Assembly (NCBI GenBank): GCA_904420205.1
Contig: CAJFUN010000039.1
Coordinates: forward strand, 1 to 64,000
Length of the DNA: 64,000 bases
Direction of reading: 5' to 3'
Origin: Candidatus Parachristensenella avicola
Lineage (GTDB): Bacteria > Bacillota > Clostridia > Christensenellales > UMGS416
This document shows, one piece after another, positions 52,448 through 60,370 of the stretch. The notes beneath the pieces were generated by a model. It saw only the letters and a list, made by a program, of their open reading frames with translations. It was not told the DNA's origin and did no database searches. Position 1 is the first letter of the stretch, and each line of letters opens with the position of its first letter. Made by a program: the position numbers and the translations under genes.

Positions 52448-53620
52448 TTATCGGGGCCAGCATACGCCCTTAGCGCCACAGCTGGCAGCCAGCTCCTCCA
52501 GCCGCATCTGCAGCGCCTGTTCGTAGCGCATCCGATCCCGGTCGCTCTCCCACCACAAGCCGCGCACCTCCATCAAACCGGTATCCCGGTTCAGCCAGGG
52601 CTCAATCCGCCCTGCAAAGTGATCCTCCGCCAAAATGGGCAGCACATAGTAACCGTAGCGCCGCTGGTGGGCGGGTTTATAGACCTCCCAGGTATAATCA
52701 AAGTCAAAGAGCCAGGCCGTCCACTTGCGATCCCATAGCAGGTTATCCAAGGGCGCCAACAGCTCCACGCGGCCGCCACCACCGGGGATCAAGGGAATCA
52801 GCGGCGCGTCGCCCGCCTGCACATAGGCCGTCACACCATCCACAGATACGCAGACAAGCCTCCCTTGCTCCGTCAGCCTGGCCAGCGCTTTTTGCCGAAC
52901 GCCTGCCCGGCCCGCCCCATGGATCCCCAGCCAGCCGTCGCCGGACTTGTCCCATAAAATCCCCAGCCCACGGATACGGTCGAAGATCCGCTGCTCCAGC
53001 CAAGCCTCTTCATCGCCGTTAAAGGGATCGGGCGCGTCCAGCACGTCCTGGGGAATCCGGCCCTGCGCCGGCGCATAGCGCTTGGCGTTCCCCTGCTTGC
53101 CTTCGATCACCGCCTCACCCGTGGTATAGAGCGTCTCCAGGAGCACTTTGCCCAGGCTGCCCGAATTCCAAGCATTGCCGGGGCCCGGCGCTTTGCCGGT
53201 CAGGCGCAGCGAATCGGTCAGCTCTGCAGCCGTCAACGCACCCCGCTGCTTCAGCAGCACGCGCGCCTGCTGAAGCAGCGGCTCTCGCTCCGGAGGAATC
53301 TGTGCACGTATCCGTGCCCGTTCCTGGGCAAAGAGTGGATAGCGCTCGGTTGGATAGATACACATGCATTTATCCCATCCGTCCATCAGCCGCCGCGTGC
53401 CATACAGTTCGCGGGCCAGCTTTTCCGGCGTAAAGTCCTCCACCCGAGCCGCCAGCGTCAGCTCGGCGCTACGCATAAAGGGATTCAGCGGGTCGAACTG
53501 CACCGCGCCCAGGCGGCCGACCCAGTTCATCACATCGCCCTTTCGGGGGCCCAAGAGGCCCTGATACCAAAGCATAAACCGCCGGGCCTCGCCCCGGGTA
53601 ACAGGAATGGGTGACGTCAT
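52448..53620 (-). CDS. AlkX/YcaQ-type winged-helix DNA glycosylase
   Basis: 390 residues of the HTH_42 (YcaQ) family. Members in this family unhook interstrand DNA crosslinks and remove bulky N7 adducts. The characteristic Q-x-D/Q motif is present as AVQFDPLNPF near residue 38-47. Several winged-helix segments follow (RGALTAAELTDSLRLTG, RRYGYYVLPILAEDHFAGRIEPWLNR, a strongly conserved family block). No membrane segment. AAGGAGG precedes the ATG, and an extended -10 TGGTACAAT lies upstream. Confidence 0.87.
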   Translation of the reverse strand: MTSPIPVTRGEARRFMLWYQGLLGPRKGDVMNWVGRLGAVQFDPLNPFMRSAELTLAARVEDFTPEKLARELYGTRRLMDGWDKCMCIYPTERYPLFAQERARIRAQIPPEREPLLQQARVLLKQRGALTAAELTDSLRLTGKAPGPGNAWNSGSLGKVLLETLYTTGEAVIEGKQGNAKRYAPAQGRIPQDVLDAPDPFNGDEEAWLEQRIFDRIRGLGILWDKSGDGWLGIHGAGRAGVRQKALARLTEQGRLVCVSVDGVTAYVQAGDAPLIPLIPGGGGRVELLAPLDNLLWDRKWTAWLFDFDYTWEVYKPAHQRRYGYYVLPILAEDHFAGRIEPWLNRDTGLMEVRGLWWESDRDRMRYEQALQMRLEELAASCGAKGVCWPR

Positions 53621-53748
53621 GGGATCGGCCTCCTTGCAAAGGATTTTCTATGATTGTACCAAAAAGATCACAGGATAGGAAGGGCCTTCGGACGCCGGCG
53701 GAAGAAGCGGCACCCCGCCGCAATAGGCAACCATCGTGCGGACGCCGC

Positions 53749-53784
53749 AAAAGGCAAGACACGCCAACCCGAATCTTGCCTTTT
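53749..53784 (-). terminator. Intrinsic terminator after XRE/membrane-protein operon
   Basis: 11-bp stem AAAAGGCAAGA/TCTTGCCTTTT with 14-base loop, immediately downstream of the stop at 53806 on the minus strand. Confidence 0.8.
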
Positions 53785-53805
53785 TGATCTTTTTCCGCCC
53801 GCCGG

Positions 53806-54276
53806 CTATAGCTTTTTGTTATAGTATAGCTTCAGCCCAAGGCGCACCAGGCAGATATACATCAAGCAGCCCAGGCATACGAAGGAGACGACCGGGTTAA
53901 AGTATCCGCCGATCAGCACGCCCAGCAGAAGGCCCATGGTTTCAAACCAATAGGACATATGCCCGGCGCAGCGGCTGATGGCCTGGGCTCGCTCGTCGTG
54001 TTCCCGGATATACAGCTTCCGAAGGCGCTGATCATCCCGCAGGGCTCGGAGGTTTACGCTCAATCCATACACCATGATGGCAAACGTCGCCAGGCTTATA
54101 CCGCCTAAAAACCCGTTCCAAGCCCCCGCCCATCGCTCGCTGGGGACGGCGGGGGTTATGACCTGGACAAAGCTCAGGGCCATCAAGGCCGCAACGGCCA
54201 CAGCCGCCGCAAGATAAAGGATATTCTGCAATTTCAGGGCCTTTCTGTATTGCTCCAGCTGTTTTTCCATGTTCAC
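53806..54276 (-). CDS. Four-helix membrane protein, operon partner of XRE regulator
   Basis: 156 residues with four hydrophobic segments at about 20-37 (LYLAAAVAVAALMALSF), 53-70, 110-127 and 130-148. A cytoplasmic loop between the second and third carries RALRDDQRLRKLYIREHDER. Small membrane proteins of this kind occur very often behind a small XRE gene in Bacillota; a signalling role with the regulator is inferred from that linkage only. Its ATG overlaps the regulator's stop (ATGA). Confidence 0.75.
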   Translation of the reverse strand: MNMEKQLEQYRKALKLQNILYLAAAVAVAALMALSFVQVITPAVPSERWAGAWNGFLGGISLATFAIMVYGLSVNLRALRDDQRLRKLYIREHDERAQAISRCAGHMSYWFETMGLLLGVLIGGYFNPVVSFVCLGCLMYICLVRLGLKLYYNKKL

Positions 54277-54491
54277 TCCTCCTGATCCGAAAGATCAAAT
54301 ACTTCTTCAATGGTCAACCCGAAATATCGGGCGATACGGTATGCCAACGGCAACGAGGCAATATATTTGCCCGTTTCAATGGACGTAATCGTCTGCCGGG
54401 TGGCGCCTACTGCCTCGGCAAGCTCTTCTTGGGATAGCTTTCGCGCCTTGCGAAGCTCTTTGATTTTTGTTTTCACGGTGTCACCATCCAT
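54273..54491 (-). CDS. XRE family HTH regulator
   Basis: 72 residues, a complete Cro/CI-type DNA-binding domain: IKELRKARKLSQEELAEAVG, ATRQTITSIETGKYIASLPLA, YRIARYFGLTIEEVF. The family usually starts at the MKTKIKEL position, so GTG 54476, which has GGATGGTGA in front, is as good a start as ATG 54491, which has none. Its promoter is embedded in direct repeats that look like its own operators. It heads a two-gene operon with a membrane protein. Confidence 0.9.
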   Translation of the reverse strand: MDGDTVKTKIKELRKARKLSQEELAEAVGATRQTITSIETGKYIASLPLAYRIARYFGLTIEEVFDLSDQEE

Positions 54492-54503
54492 ACTGCTAAG
54501 TTA

Positions 54504-54557
54504 ACTTTGCATTTTATGTATAGCATACTTTGCATTTTATGTCAAGCTTACTTTGCA
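54504..54557 (-). promoter_or_regulatory. XRE promoter with three direct repeats (candidate operators)
   Basis: On the minus strand -35 TTGACA (54545-54540), 17-base spacer, -10 TATACA (54522-54517), TGC-extended. ACATAAAATGCAAAGT occurs at 54504-54519 and 54527-54542, and TGCAAAGT again at 54550-54557; the spacing is 23 bases each time. The copies cover the -35/spacer and the start-site side. Confidence 0.8.
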
Positions 54558-54670
54558 AAATTTGCATATGCGCGATGGACAGCTTTCAGGCAAAGCCTTA
54601 TACTAAAAAGGGAGCGGATCAGACGCAAGCGGGCGATCCGCCTGACAAAATCTACCGCCGGGAGGAAAAT

Positions 54671-55417
54671 ATGCCGTCAAAATACCTGGAACCCCTGCTG
54701 AAACAGCTCGCCCTGGAATACAATTGCGCGCCTGGGGATTTTCTCCGTCCCGACAATATCGTAACCCAATCATGCCTCCGGGAAAACCGGCGCCATTACA
54801 GCGACGAGAAACCCTTTTTCCATATGGCGACATTGGGACAGAATGCCGTTATTACGGCGGATCGGAAACTGCACCCCTTTCTTCGGATCTTTGCCCGCGA
54901 AAAGGGGCGGGCCTTGTTTGAATTTCCCAGTCTGCTGCCCCTAGAGCGGGAGCTTTCGCAGTATGGCTATACGCTCATGTCTTCCTTTCATATGTTCCTG
55001 CCCAAGCATGACGTGCGCCCCGAGTCCCGTTATCCCGTGCAATGGTTCTATGGCGAAGCGATTCATCCCTTTTATGATAAGGCGGGATTTGAGAATGCGC
55101 TAAATGGAAAAAACTGCGCCCGGCCCGACCGGATCGCCGTATGCGCCCTGGATGGCACGGCCATCATGGGAATGGCCGGCTGCTCCGAGGATGCGCCGGG
55201 TTGGCTGCAGATCGGCGTGGATGTCATGCCCGCTTACCGTTCCCGCGGCGTGGGCACCTATCTTGTTGCCTTGCTGAAAAACGAAATTATCGCCCGCGGC
55301 GCAATCCCTTTTTACGGCACCAGCCTATCCAATTATCACTCCTGGAATATCGCGATCAACAGCGGCTTTTATCCCGCCTGGGTGGAAATCGGAGCGAAGA
55401 AAAAGCCGCTTTCCTAG
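54671..55417 (+). CDS. GNAT family N-acetyltransferase with N-terminal extra domain
   Basis: 248 residues from ATG 54671 (GGAGGAAAAT before it). The first 110 residues form an unassigned domain seen in some Bacillota GNATs (FLRPDNIVTQSCLRENRR, FFHMATLGQNAVITADRKLHPFL). The GNAT core begins near 130: AVCALDGTAIMGMAG, LQIGVDVMPAYRSRGVGTYLV (acetyl-CoA loop RSRGVG), GTSLSNYHSWNIAINSGF. Substrate unknown. It is divergent from the XRE operon, sharing its regulatory spacer. Confidence 0.85.
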   Translation: MPSKYLEPLLKQLALEYNCAPGDFLRPDNIVTQSCLRENRRHYSDEKPFFHMATLGQNAVITADRKLHPFLRIFAREKGRALFEFPSLLPLERELSQYGYTLMSSFHMFLPKHDVRPESRYPVQWFYGEAIHPFYDKAGFENALNGKNCARPDRIAVCALDGTAIMGMAGCSEDAPGWLQIGVDVMPAYRSRGVGTYLVALLKNEIIARGAIPFYGTSLSNYHSWNIAINSGFYPAWVEIGAKKKPLS

Positions 55418-55424
55418 GCAAAGA

Positions 55425-55476
55425 AAAAGCGCGGCGTCCAAGGCCCCAATAAGTGGCTTGGACGCCGCGCTTTTTT
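55425..55476. terminator. Bidirectional terminator between GNAT and aldehyde dehydrogenase
   Basis: 18-bp stem (55425-55442 with 55457-55474) ending in TTTTTT on plus and a matching T run on minus. Confidence 0.88.
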
Positions 55477-55482
55477 CCGGCA

Positions 55483-56841
55483 TTACTTCATCAACCGTCG
55501 CACCACGCGCTCGGCCTTTTCATGATAGGGCGGATAGCGCACCGGCAGGTCCAGCCACGCGCCCCGGGTCATAATGGCCTTTTTATGGCTGAAGGCCTCA
55601 AAGCTGTGGCGTCCATGGTAGCAGCCCATGCCGGAGCTTCCCACTCCGCCGAAAGGTAGATGTGGATTGACCAAGTGCACCACCGTATCGTTCACGCAGC
55701 CCCCGCCGAAGCTGACAGAACGCATCACCCGCCGGGCCAGAGGCCTGCTGCCGGTAAAAAAATACAGCGCCAGCGGACGCGGCCGGAGGCGCACCTGATC
55801 CAGCGCCTCCTCCAGCCGGTCATAGGCCACCACCGGCAGCAGCGGTCCGAAGATTTCTTCCTCCATGACGGGGCTGTCCCAGCCGGCAGCGATCACCGTG
55901 GGCCCAATGCGCAGCCGCTCTCGGTCGCTTTCCCCGCCCCAGATTACGTCGCTGGCCTTTATCAGCCGGGTAAGCCTGTCAAAATGCTTCTCATTGATGA
56001 TCCTGGGATAATCGCCGCTTTCCAGCGGCTGCGGGCCGAACTGGCGAACCGCAGCCTGCCGCAGCCGCTCCGCCGTCTCTTCCACCTTGTCCTTGGGGCA
56101 AAGCACATAATCCGGAGCTACGCAGGTCTGCCCGGCATTCAGCCACTTGCCCCAGGCGATGCGCCGGGCCGCCAACGGAAGATCCGCGTCCGGCGCCAGG
56201 ATACAGGGGCTTTTTCCGCCCAGCTCCAGCACCACCGGCGTCAGGTTTTGGGCCGCCGCGGCCATGACCGCTTTTCCAACTTCCACTGACCCGGTAAAGA
56301 AAATCAAATCAAAAGGCTGCTTGAGCAGCGCCTGGGTTTCTTCCCGGCCGCCCTGCATACAAGCCGCTGCCGGCGACGCCATATCGCCGATCACAGCCTC
56401 CAGAACCTGCGCCACTGCCGGCGCATGCTCTGAAGGCTTTACCAGCGCCGCATTGCCGGCGGCAAGCGCGCCCACCAGCGGGCTTAACGATAGCTGAACC
56501 GGATAGTTCCAGGGGGCTATGATCAGCGCCGTTCCGTAGGGTTCGTAGTGGATGCAGCTGCGGGCTGGAAACTGGCTAATGGGCGTCGGCCTCCTCCGAT
56601 CCCGCATCCAACGGTTCAGATGCTTTAGCGCCAGGGCGATCTCCTCATACACCATGCCGATCTCGGTAGCGTAGGCCTCGAAGGGCGCTTTGCCCAGGTC
56701 GGCCTGCAAAGCCTCCGTCAGCTGGGCTTCCCGCTTCTTGACCGCACGGCGCAGCGCTTCCAGCTGGCCGCGGCGGAAATCCGCTTCCAGCGTCGCCCCG
56801 CTATGGTAGCAATCCTGTAGCCCAATTATTCTCTCTTGCAT
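55483..56841 (-). CDS. Aldehyde dehydrogenase
   Basis: 452 residues of the class 3 / coniferyl-type ALDH group. ALIIAPWNYPVQLSL, GNAALVKPSE, FFTGSVEVGK, catalytic Glu in VLELGGKSPCIL, catalytic Cys in NAGQTCVAPDYVL, and MEEEIFGPLLPVVAYD. It oxidises a fatty or aromatic aldehyde with NAD(P)+. Start ATG 56841 aligns with the family; an upstream in-frame TTG has no ribosome site. Single gene, divergent from the epimerase at 56935. Confidence 0.93.
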   Translation of the reverse strand: MQERIIGLQDCYHSGATLEADFRRGQLEALRRAVKKREAQLTEALQADLGKAPFEAYATEIGMVYEEIALALKHLNRWMRDRRRPTPISQFPARSCIHYEPYGTALIIAPWNYPVQLSLSPLVGALAAGNAALVKPSEHAPAVAQVLEAVIGDMASPAAACMQGGREETQALLKQPFDLIFFTGSVEVGKAVMAAAAQNLTPVVLELGGKSPCILAPDADLPLAARRIAWGKWLNAGQTCVAPDYVLCPKDKVEETAERLRQAAVRQFGPQPLESGDYPRIINEKHFDRLTRLIKASDVIWGGESDRERLRIGPTVIAAGWDSPVMEEEIFGPLLPVVAYDRLEEALDQVRLRPRPLALYFFTGSRPLARRVMRSVSFGGGCVNDTVVHLVNPHLPFGGVGSSGMGCYHGRHSFEAFSHKKAIMTRGAWLDLPVRYPPYHEKAERVVRRLMK

Positions 56842-56874
56842 CCTTTTTCCCGTCCTTTCCGGCAATTTCTATGC

Positions 56875-56904
56875 TTGCCTTTATTTTATCATTGGCGTTA
56901 TAGT
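56875..56904 (+). promoter_or_regulatory. Promoter of epimerase gene
   Basis: -35 TTGCCT (56875-56880), 18-base spacer, -10 TATAGT (56899-56904), 30 bases before the ATG. Confidence 0.6.
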
Positions 56905-56934
56905 AAAAGTATAGAAAAAAAGGAGGAATTCATC

Positions 56935-57831
56935 ATGCCTAAGTTCGGTGTAAGTATCTACAGCATCTGCCGCAAGTTCTACTCCAAGGAATGGACGCCC
57001 ATGCAGGGGATCCGCTGGCTGGCGGAGCAGGGGGCCGAAGCCATCGAGCTTGTGCCCTTTGGGATCGACTTTCTTGGTGAACCCGATATGGTCGACAAGT
57101 GCCTGGCCGCCGCAGCCGACGCCAAGGTGCGGATTGAGAATTTCTCCTTGAACGCTAACTTCCTGCAGCTGACCGACGAGGAATATCTGGCCGAGGTGGC
57201 CCGCGTAAAGCAGTTTATCGACGTATCCGGCCGTCTGGGTGTGCCCACGATGCGGGTGGACTGCGCCGGCTTCCGCCGCCCCATCGAGACCAACACCACC
57301 GCTAACTTCCTCAAAGAGTTGCCCACCATCGTAAAAACCTATCATGAGCTGTGCGACTATGCCGCCCAGTATGGCATCACCATTTTATTGGAAAATCATG
57401 GCTTCCATGTAAACGGCTCTGAGCGCACGGCTATCGTCTTTGAGCACATGAAGGGGAAAAATTTCGGTGGCCAGCTGGACTGCGGTAACTTTGTCTGCGT
57501 AGATGAGCGCCCTGAGGTCGCCGTTAAGAAAAACATCGGTTACGCTACCACCGTCCACATGAAGGATTTCTACATTCGGCCCGAAAACCGCGATCCCGGC
57601 GACGCCAGCCAGTTTAACTGCTCCAATTCCTGGTTCCGCTCCGTAGCCGGCAGCTACCTGCGCGGTTCCATCCTGGCCCAGGGTGATTTGGATATTCCCA
57701 GTGTAATCGCAACCATTAAGCACGCCGGATTTGACGGCAATATTTTTATCGAATATGAGGGCATGGAAGACTGCGAATACGGTACCCGGGTATCTTTAGA
57801 TAACCTCAAGCGCATCTGGGCTCAAGCGTAG
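56935..57831 (+). CDS. Sugar phosphate isomerase/epimerase (TIM barrel)
   Basis: 298 residues from ATG 56935 with AGGAGG. Barrel features: WLAEQGAEAIELVPFGID, the metal-site-like LLENHGFHVNGS (E and H), QLDCGNFVCVDE, TVHMKDFYIRPEN and FIEYEGMEDCEYG (final Glu). This metal-site pattern is typical of the xylose-isomerase-like superfamily; reaction and substrate are not predictable. Transcribed alone between an ALDH and a terminator. Confidence 0.88.
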   Translation: MPKFGVSIYSICRKFYSKEWTPMQGIRWLAEQGAEAIELVPFGIDFLGEPDMVDKCLAAAADAKVRIENFSLNANFLQLTDEEYLAEVARVKQFIDVSGRLGVPTMRVDCAGFRRPIETNTTANFLKELPTIVKTYHELCDYAAQYGITILLENHGFHVNGSERTAIVFEHMKGKNFGGQLDCGNFVCVDERPEVAVKKNIGYATTVHMKDFYIRPENRDPGDASQFNCSNSWFRSVAGSYLRGSILAQGDLDIPSVIATIKHAGFDGNIFIEYEGMEDCEYGTRVSLDNLKRIWAQA

Positions 57832-57890
57832 TCTTTCCCCGGGGCTGCACATATGATTCAGCGCGGCCATCGCCTCACAGCACGCGCACA

Positions 57891-57922
57891 AAAACCGGCA
57901 TGATGTCCGTCATGCCGGTTTT
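57891..57922 (+). terminator. Intrinsic terminator after epimerase gene
   Basis: 13-bp perfect stem AAAACCGGCATGA with TCATGCCGGTTTT and loop TGTCCG. Confidence 0.88.
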
Positions 57923-58037
57923 ATCCTGTTCATGCTTTTCCCCGAGGGCGGCACGCAATAGCGCCTACCCGGAGGGGGTCGCCGTCCCAAAGTGTGTTTC
58001 ATTGTTCCTCCGGCGCCATGCGCCCTGCTGTCCCATG

Positions 58038-58475
58038 CTATGGCTTTTGGTCCTCCGCCTGCGGCTGGCTTGTCAGCTTCTCAAAAAGAGAGACCACATA
58101 TGCTGCAATCTCGCAATCCTGGGCTTCTGTTCCGCCTCCAACGCCGACTCCGCCGGCGATTTTTCCCTGTACAAATAAAGGGTACCCGCCGGCAACCAAT
58201 GTAATGCGGGGATCATTGGTCTCAATGCCCATAAGAGAGCCCCCTTCTCCAGCGCAGGCGGCAACATCCTTGGTGCTGCACTGGGTAACGGCGGCTGTAT
58301 ACGCTTTCCCCGGCACAAGGGTAACGCTCAGCGCCAGTGCATCTTTATATCGACGATATACCCTTGGCAATCCGGCTTCATCGCAAATGGCGAAGCTGAT
58401 ATCAATGCCTACCGCTTTGCTTTTTTCCCTTGCAGCGTCGCAGAGCCTGTCGCATAGCTCATCTGTCAAAATCAT
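58038..58475 (-). CDS. GlcG/HbpS (DUF336) family protein
   Basis: 145 residues starting at ATG 58475, behind GGGAGGAATGCC. Typical segments are LCDAAREKSKAVGIDISFAICDEAG, AYTAAVTQCSTKDVA, and a GGYPLFVQGKIAGGVGVGGG C-terminal loop. The family includes GlcG, haem-binding HbpS and the C-terminal module of the PduO adenosyltransferase; small haem or cofactor binding is a family-level guess. The neighbour is an AraC pseudogene upstream. Confidence 0.87.
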   Translation of the reverse strand: MILTDELCDRLCDAAREKSKAVGIDISFAICDEAGLPRVYRRYKDALALSVTLVPGKAYTAAVTQCSTKDVAACAGEGGSLMGIETNDPRITLVAGGYPLFVQGKIAGGVGVGGGTEAQDCEIAAYVVSLFEKLTSQPQAEDQKP

Positions 58476-58599
58476 ATGGCATTCCTCCCATGCTATGAAT
58501 CGATACGAAAGGCCTGTCCGTTTCGTACCGATTACAGCATAGCGCAAAGTTCCGACGGGCGCTTGCCCGTTTCTCTGCAAAACTTGCCTATTGCTTCAG

Positions 58600-59487
58600 C
58601 TAACGCCGTATATTTAAAATATCCTCCTTTGGCGCCAAGCCGAACATTCTCCGATAATCCCGAATAAACTGCGATAGGCTCTCATATCCAACATCTGCGG
58701 AGGCCTCCGTTACATTCCTGTTCTCGTCCAGCATAAGCCGCCTGGCCTCGGTTAGCCGCAGCCGTTTTTGGCATTGAAGCGGCCCCATGCCCACTAAGCT
58801 TTTAAATTTCTGGTGGAACTGTGAAATGCTCATATTTCTTTGCCCAGCCAGATTTTCTACTGAAAAAGAATCGCGGAAATTGGCCTTTATCCAGCTATTG
58901 GCCTTATAGATTTCCTCTGTCTCTGCCACGTTTGCAGCGCTTTGCAGGAATGCTCGCCCACACGAACCGCAAAGGATAGAATAAATAATTTCCCGCACCC
59001 TATTTTTGCGGAGAAATTCCGATGGAACCGGTTGCTTCATCGCGCAAAAAAGCCTGTAAACCGATTCGATGACCTGATGATCTGCGAGGAGCATGCTATC
59101 TTCATCCATGCCTGCGCCCGTTATTTTTTCAGTCAGCTTGTCATCCAAGTCTAAAACGACCGATATAATCTCGTTCACCGAAAATTCCAGGGCGGCCGCA
59201 AGAAAATCGTGCTAAGCCGAAAAGGCGGTCACAGCGCCTGAAATCGGCGTATTGATTTGGGATATGGCGTATTGCCCTGCCATATAGTCCATCATCCCAG
59301 AAGGGGTATGAAGCCGAAGCGTGCCGTCCAGCACCACATACAGGTAAGGGTTCCTTGTTTGGGGCATCGCAATGGTTTCCGTCGTCGATCGATAGATGGT
59401 GACATGCGCAATCCCGGATTGATATGCTCCATCCTCAAAGGGCAGGGCGCGCACGAGATCTCGCAAGTCGTATCCATATCTTTCCAT
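58600..59487 (-). pseudogene. AraC family regulator interrupted by in-frame TAG
   Basis: ATG 59487 opens an AraC-type N-terminal domain (HVTIYRSTTETIAMPQTRNP, GTLRLHTPSG, YAISQINTPISGAV). Codon 92 (59214-59212) is TAG. The frame then continues without shift: LAAALEFSVNEIISVVLDLDD, and the C-terminal double helix-turn-helix (WIKANFRDSFSVENLAGQRNMS, QKRLRLTEARRLMLDE, VGYESLSQFIRDYRRMFG). The two halves form one full-length regulator of about 295 residues if the TAG is read as an amino acid; CAG to TAG is the simplest change. A GTG at 59178 could restart translation and yield a C-terminal piece. Confidence 0.85.
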
Positions 59488-59622
59488 TTTTCACCTGCTG
59501 CTTCATGGTTTAAGCGTATTATAGCTTAGGATTGAGCATCACGCTACCGCTTTCACAGAGGGAAATCGGATTTATCCTGCGCTTGTTCTGCCTGCGCACG
59601 CCCGGGTCTTCTGCCGGGGCCG

Positions 59623-60219
59623 CTATTTTTGTGCGCCCCAAATCCCGGCATGACGGGATATGACCGTCTCCATGTCGCTATAGCTATCCCGGTAGGCAGG
59701 ATCCCTTTGGAATTCCAGGATTACCTGCGGCCAGGTGACGGGCCGCACGCCTGCCTGGATCATCCGAGCCATCGCCGTATCATGGGCTAGGCGGGAAACG
59801 CCGCCGCAGGCGTCAGCCGCTACGAAAACCTCGTAACCTCCGGCTGAAGCGCATAGCGCCAGGAAGCACAGCGCAGCTTCCGTCCATATCCCCGCCAGGA
59901 TCAACCGCCGACGGCCCGTCCCCTCTAAAGCGGTCTTTAGCTTGGGGTCTTCCCAACCATTATACCCGCTTCGCAGCAGCGTGGGGATATCTGGATTAAG
60001 GTCGTGCAAACGCATCGCCATAGGGCTCACGGCTTCGCCCATGGCTGTAATCAAACATGGCGCATGAAAAATGGCGGCCGTTTCGGCCAGCGCCGCTGTG
60101 CGGTCCAATATACGTGCTCGCGGCACGCCGTCCACTGCGGCGAAATCCTGAGGCTGCTGGTCAATAAAAAGGAATACGCACTGCTCCGGATCCAGCAGGC
60201 AATTGGGATAATTTCGCAT
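59623..60219 (-). CDS. Isochorismatase-like hydrolase (YcaC type), catalytic Cys missing
   Basis: 198 residues of the cysteine-hydrolase fold. N-terminal Asp in FLFIDQQPQDF is kept. The family's conserved TEVCV nucleophile region reads GIWTEAALCFLAL here: the position of the catalytic Cys is Ala, and a Cys lies two residues further on. The cis-peptide-type segment and the following GYEVFVAADACGGVS match YcaC relatives. It may be inactive, may use the shifted Cys, or may have a non-enzymatic role. Start is supported by AAGGAGG. Divergent from the aldo/keto reductase gene. Confidence 0.83.
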   Translation of the reverse strand: MRNYPNCLLDPEQCVFLFIDQQPQDFAAVDGVPRARILDRTAALAETAAIFHAPCLITAMGEAVSPMAMRLHDLNPDIPTLLRSGYNGWEDPKLKTALEGTGRRRLILAGIWTEAALCFLALCASAGGYEVFVAADACGGVSRLAHDTAMARMIQAGVRPVTWPQVILEFQRDPAYRDSYSDMETVISRHAGIWGAQK

Positions 60220-60370
60220 GGTATGCCTCCTTCGATTGGCGATGGGATTATTTTACCCATGCGCGGCGAAATTAGCTTTCCAAGCGCCGTTATTTTTTGG
60301 TGCATTCATAAGCCAATCGCGATATACTGATGATATCCCCGGTATCATTTACGACAAAGGAGACTTCATC

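Noticed and set aside
10112-59214. General reassignment of TAG to an amino acid
   Set aside because: Intact genes such as mnmE and the LytTR regulator end in TAG, and the genes with internal TAG are otherwise decayed or single cases.
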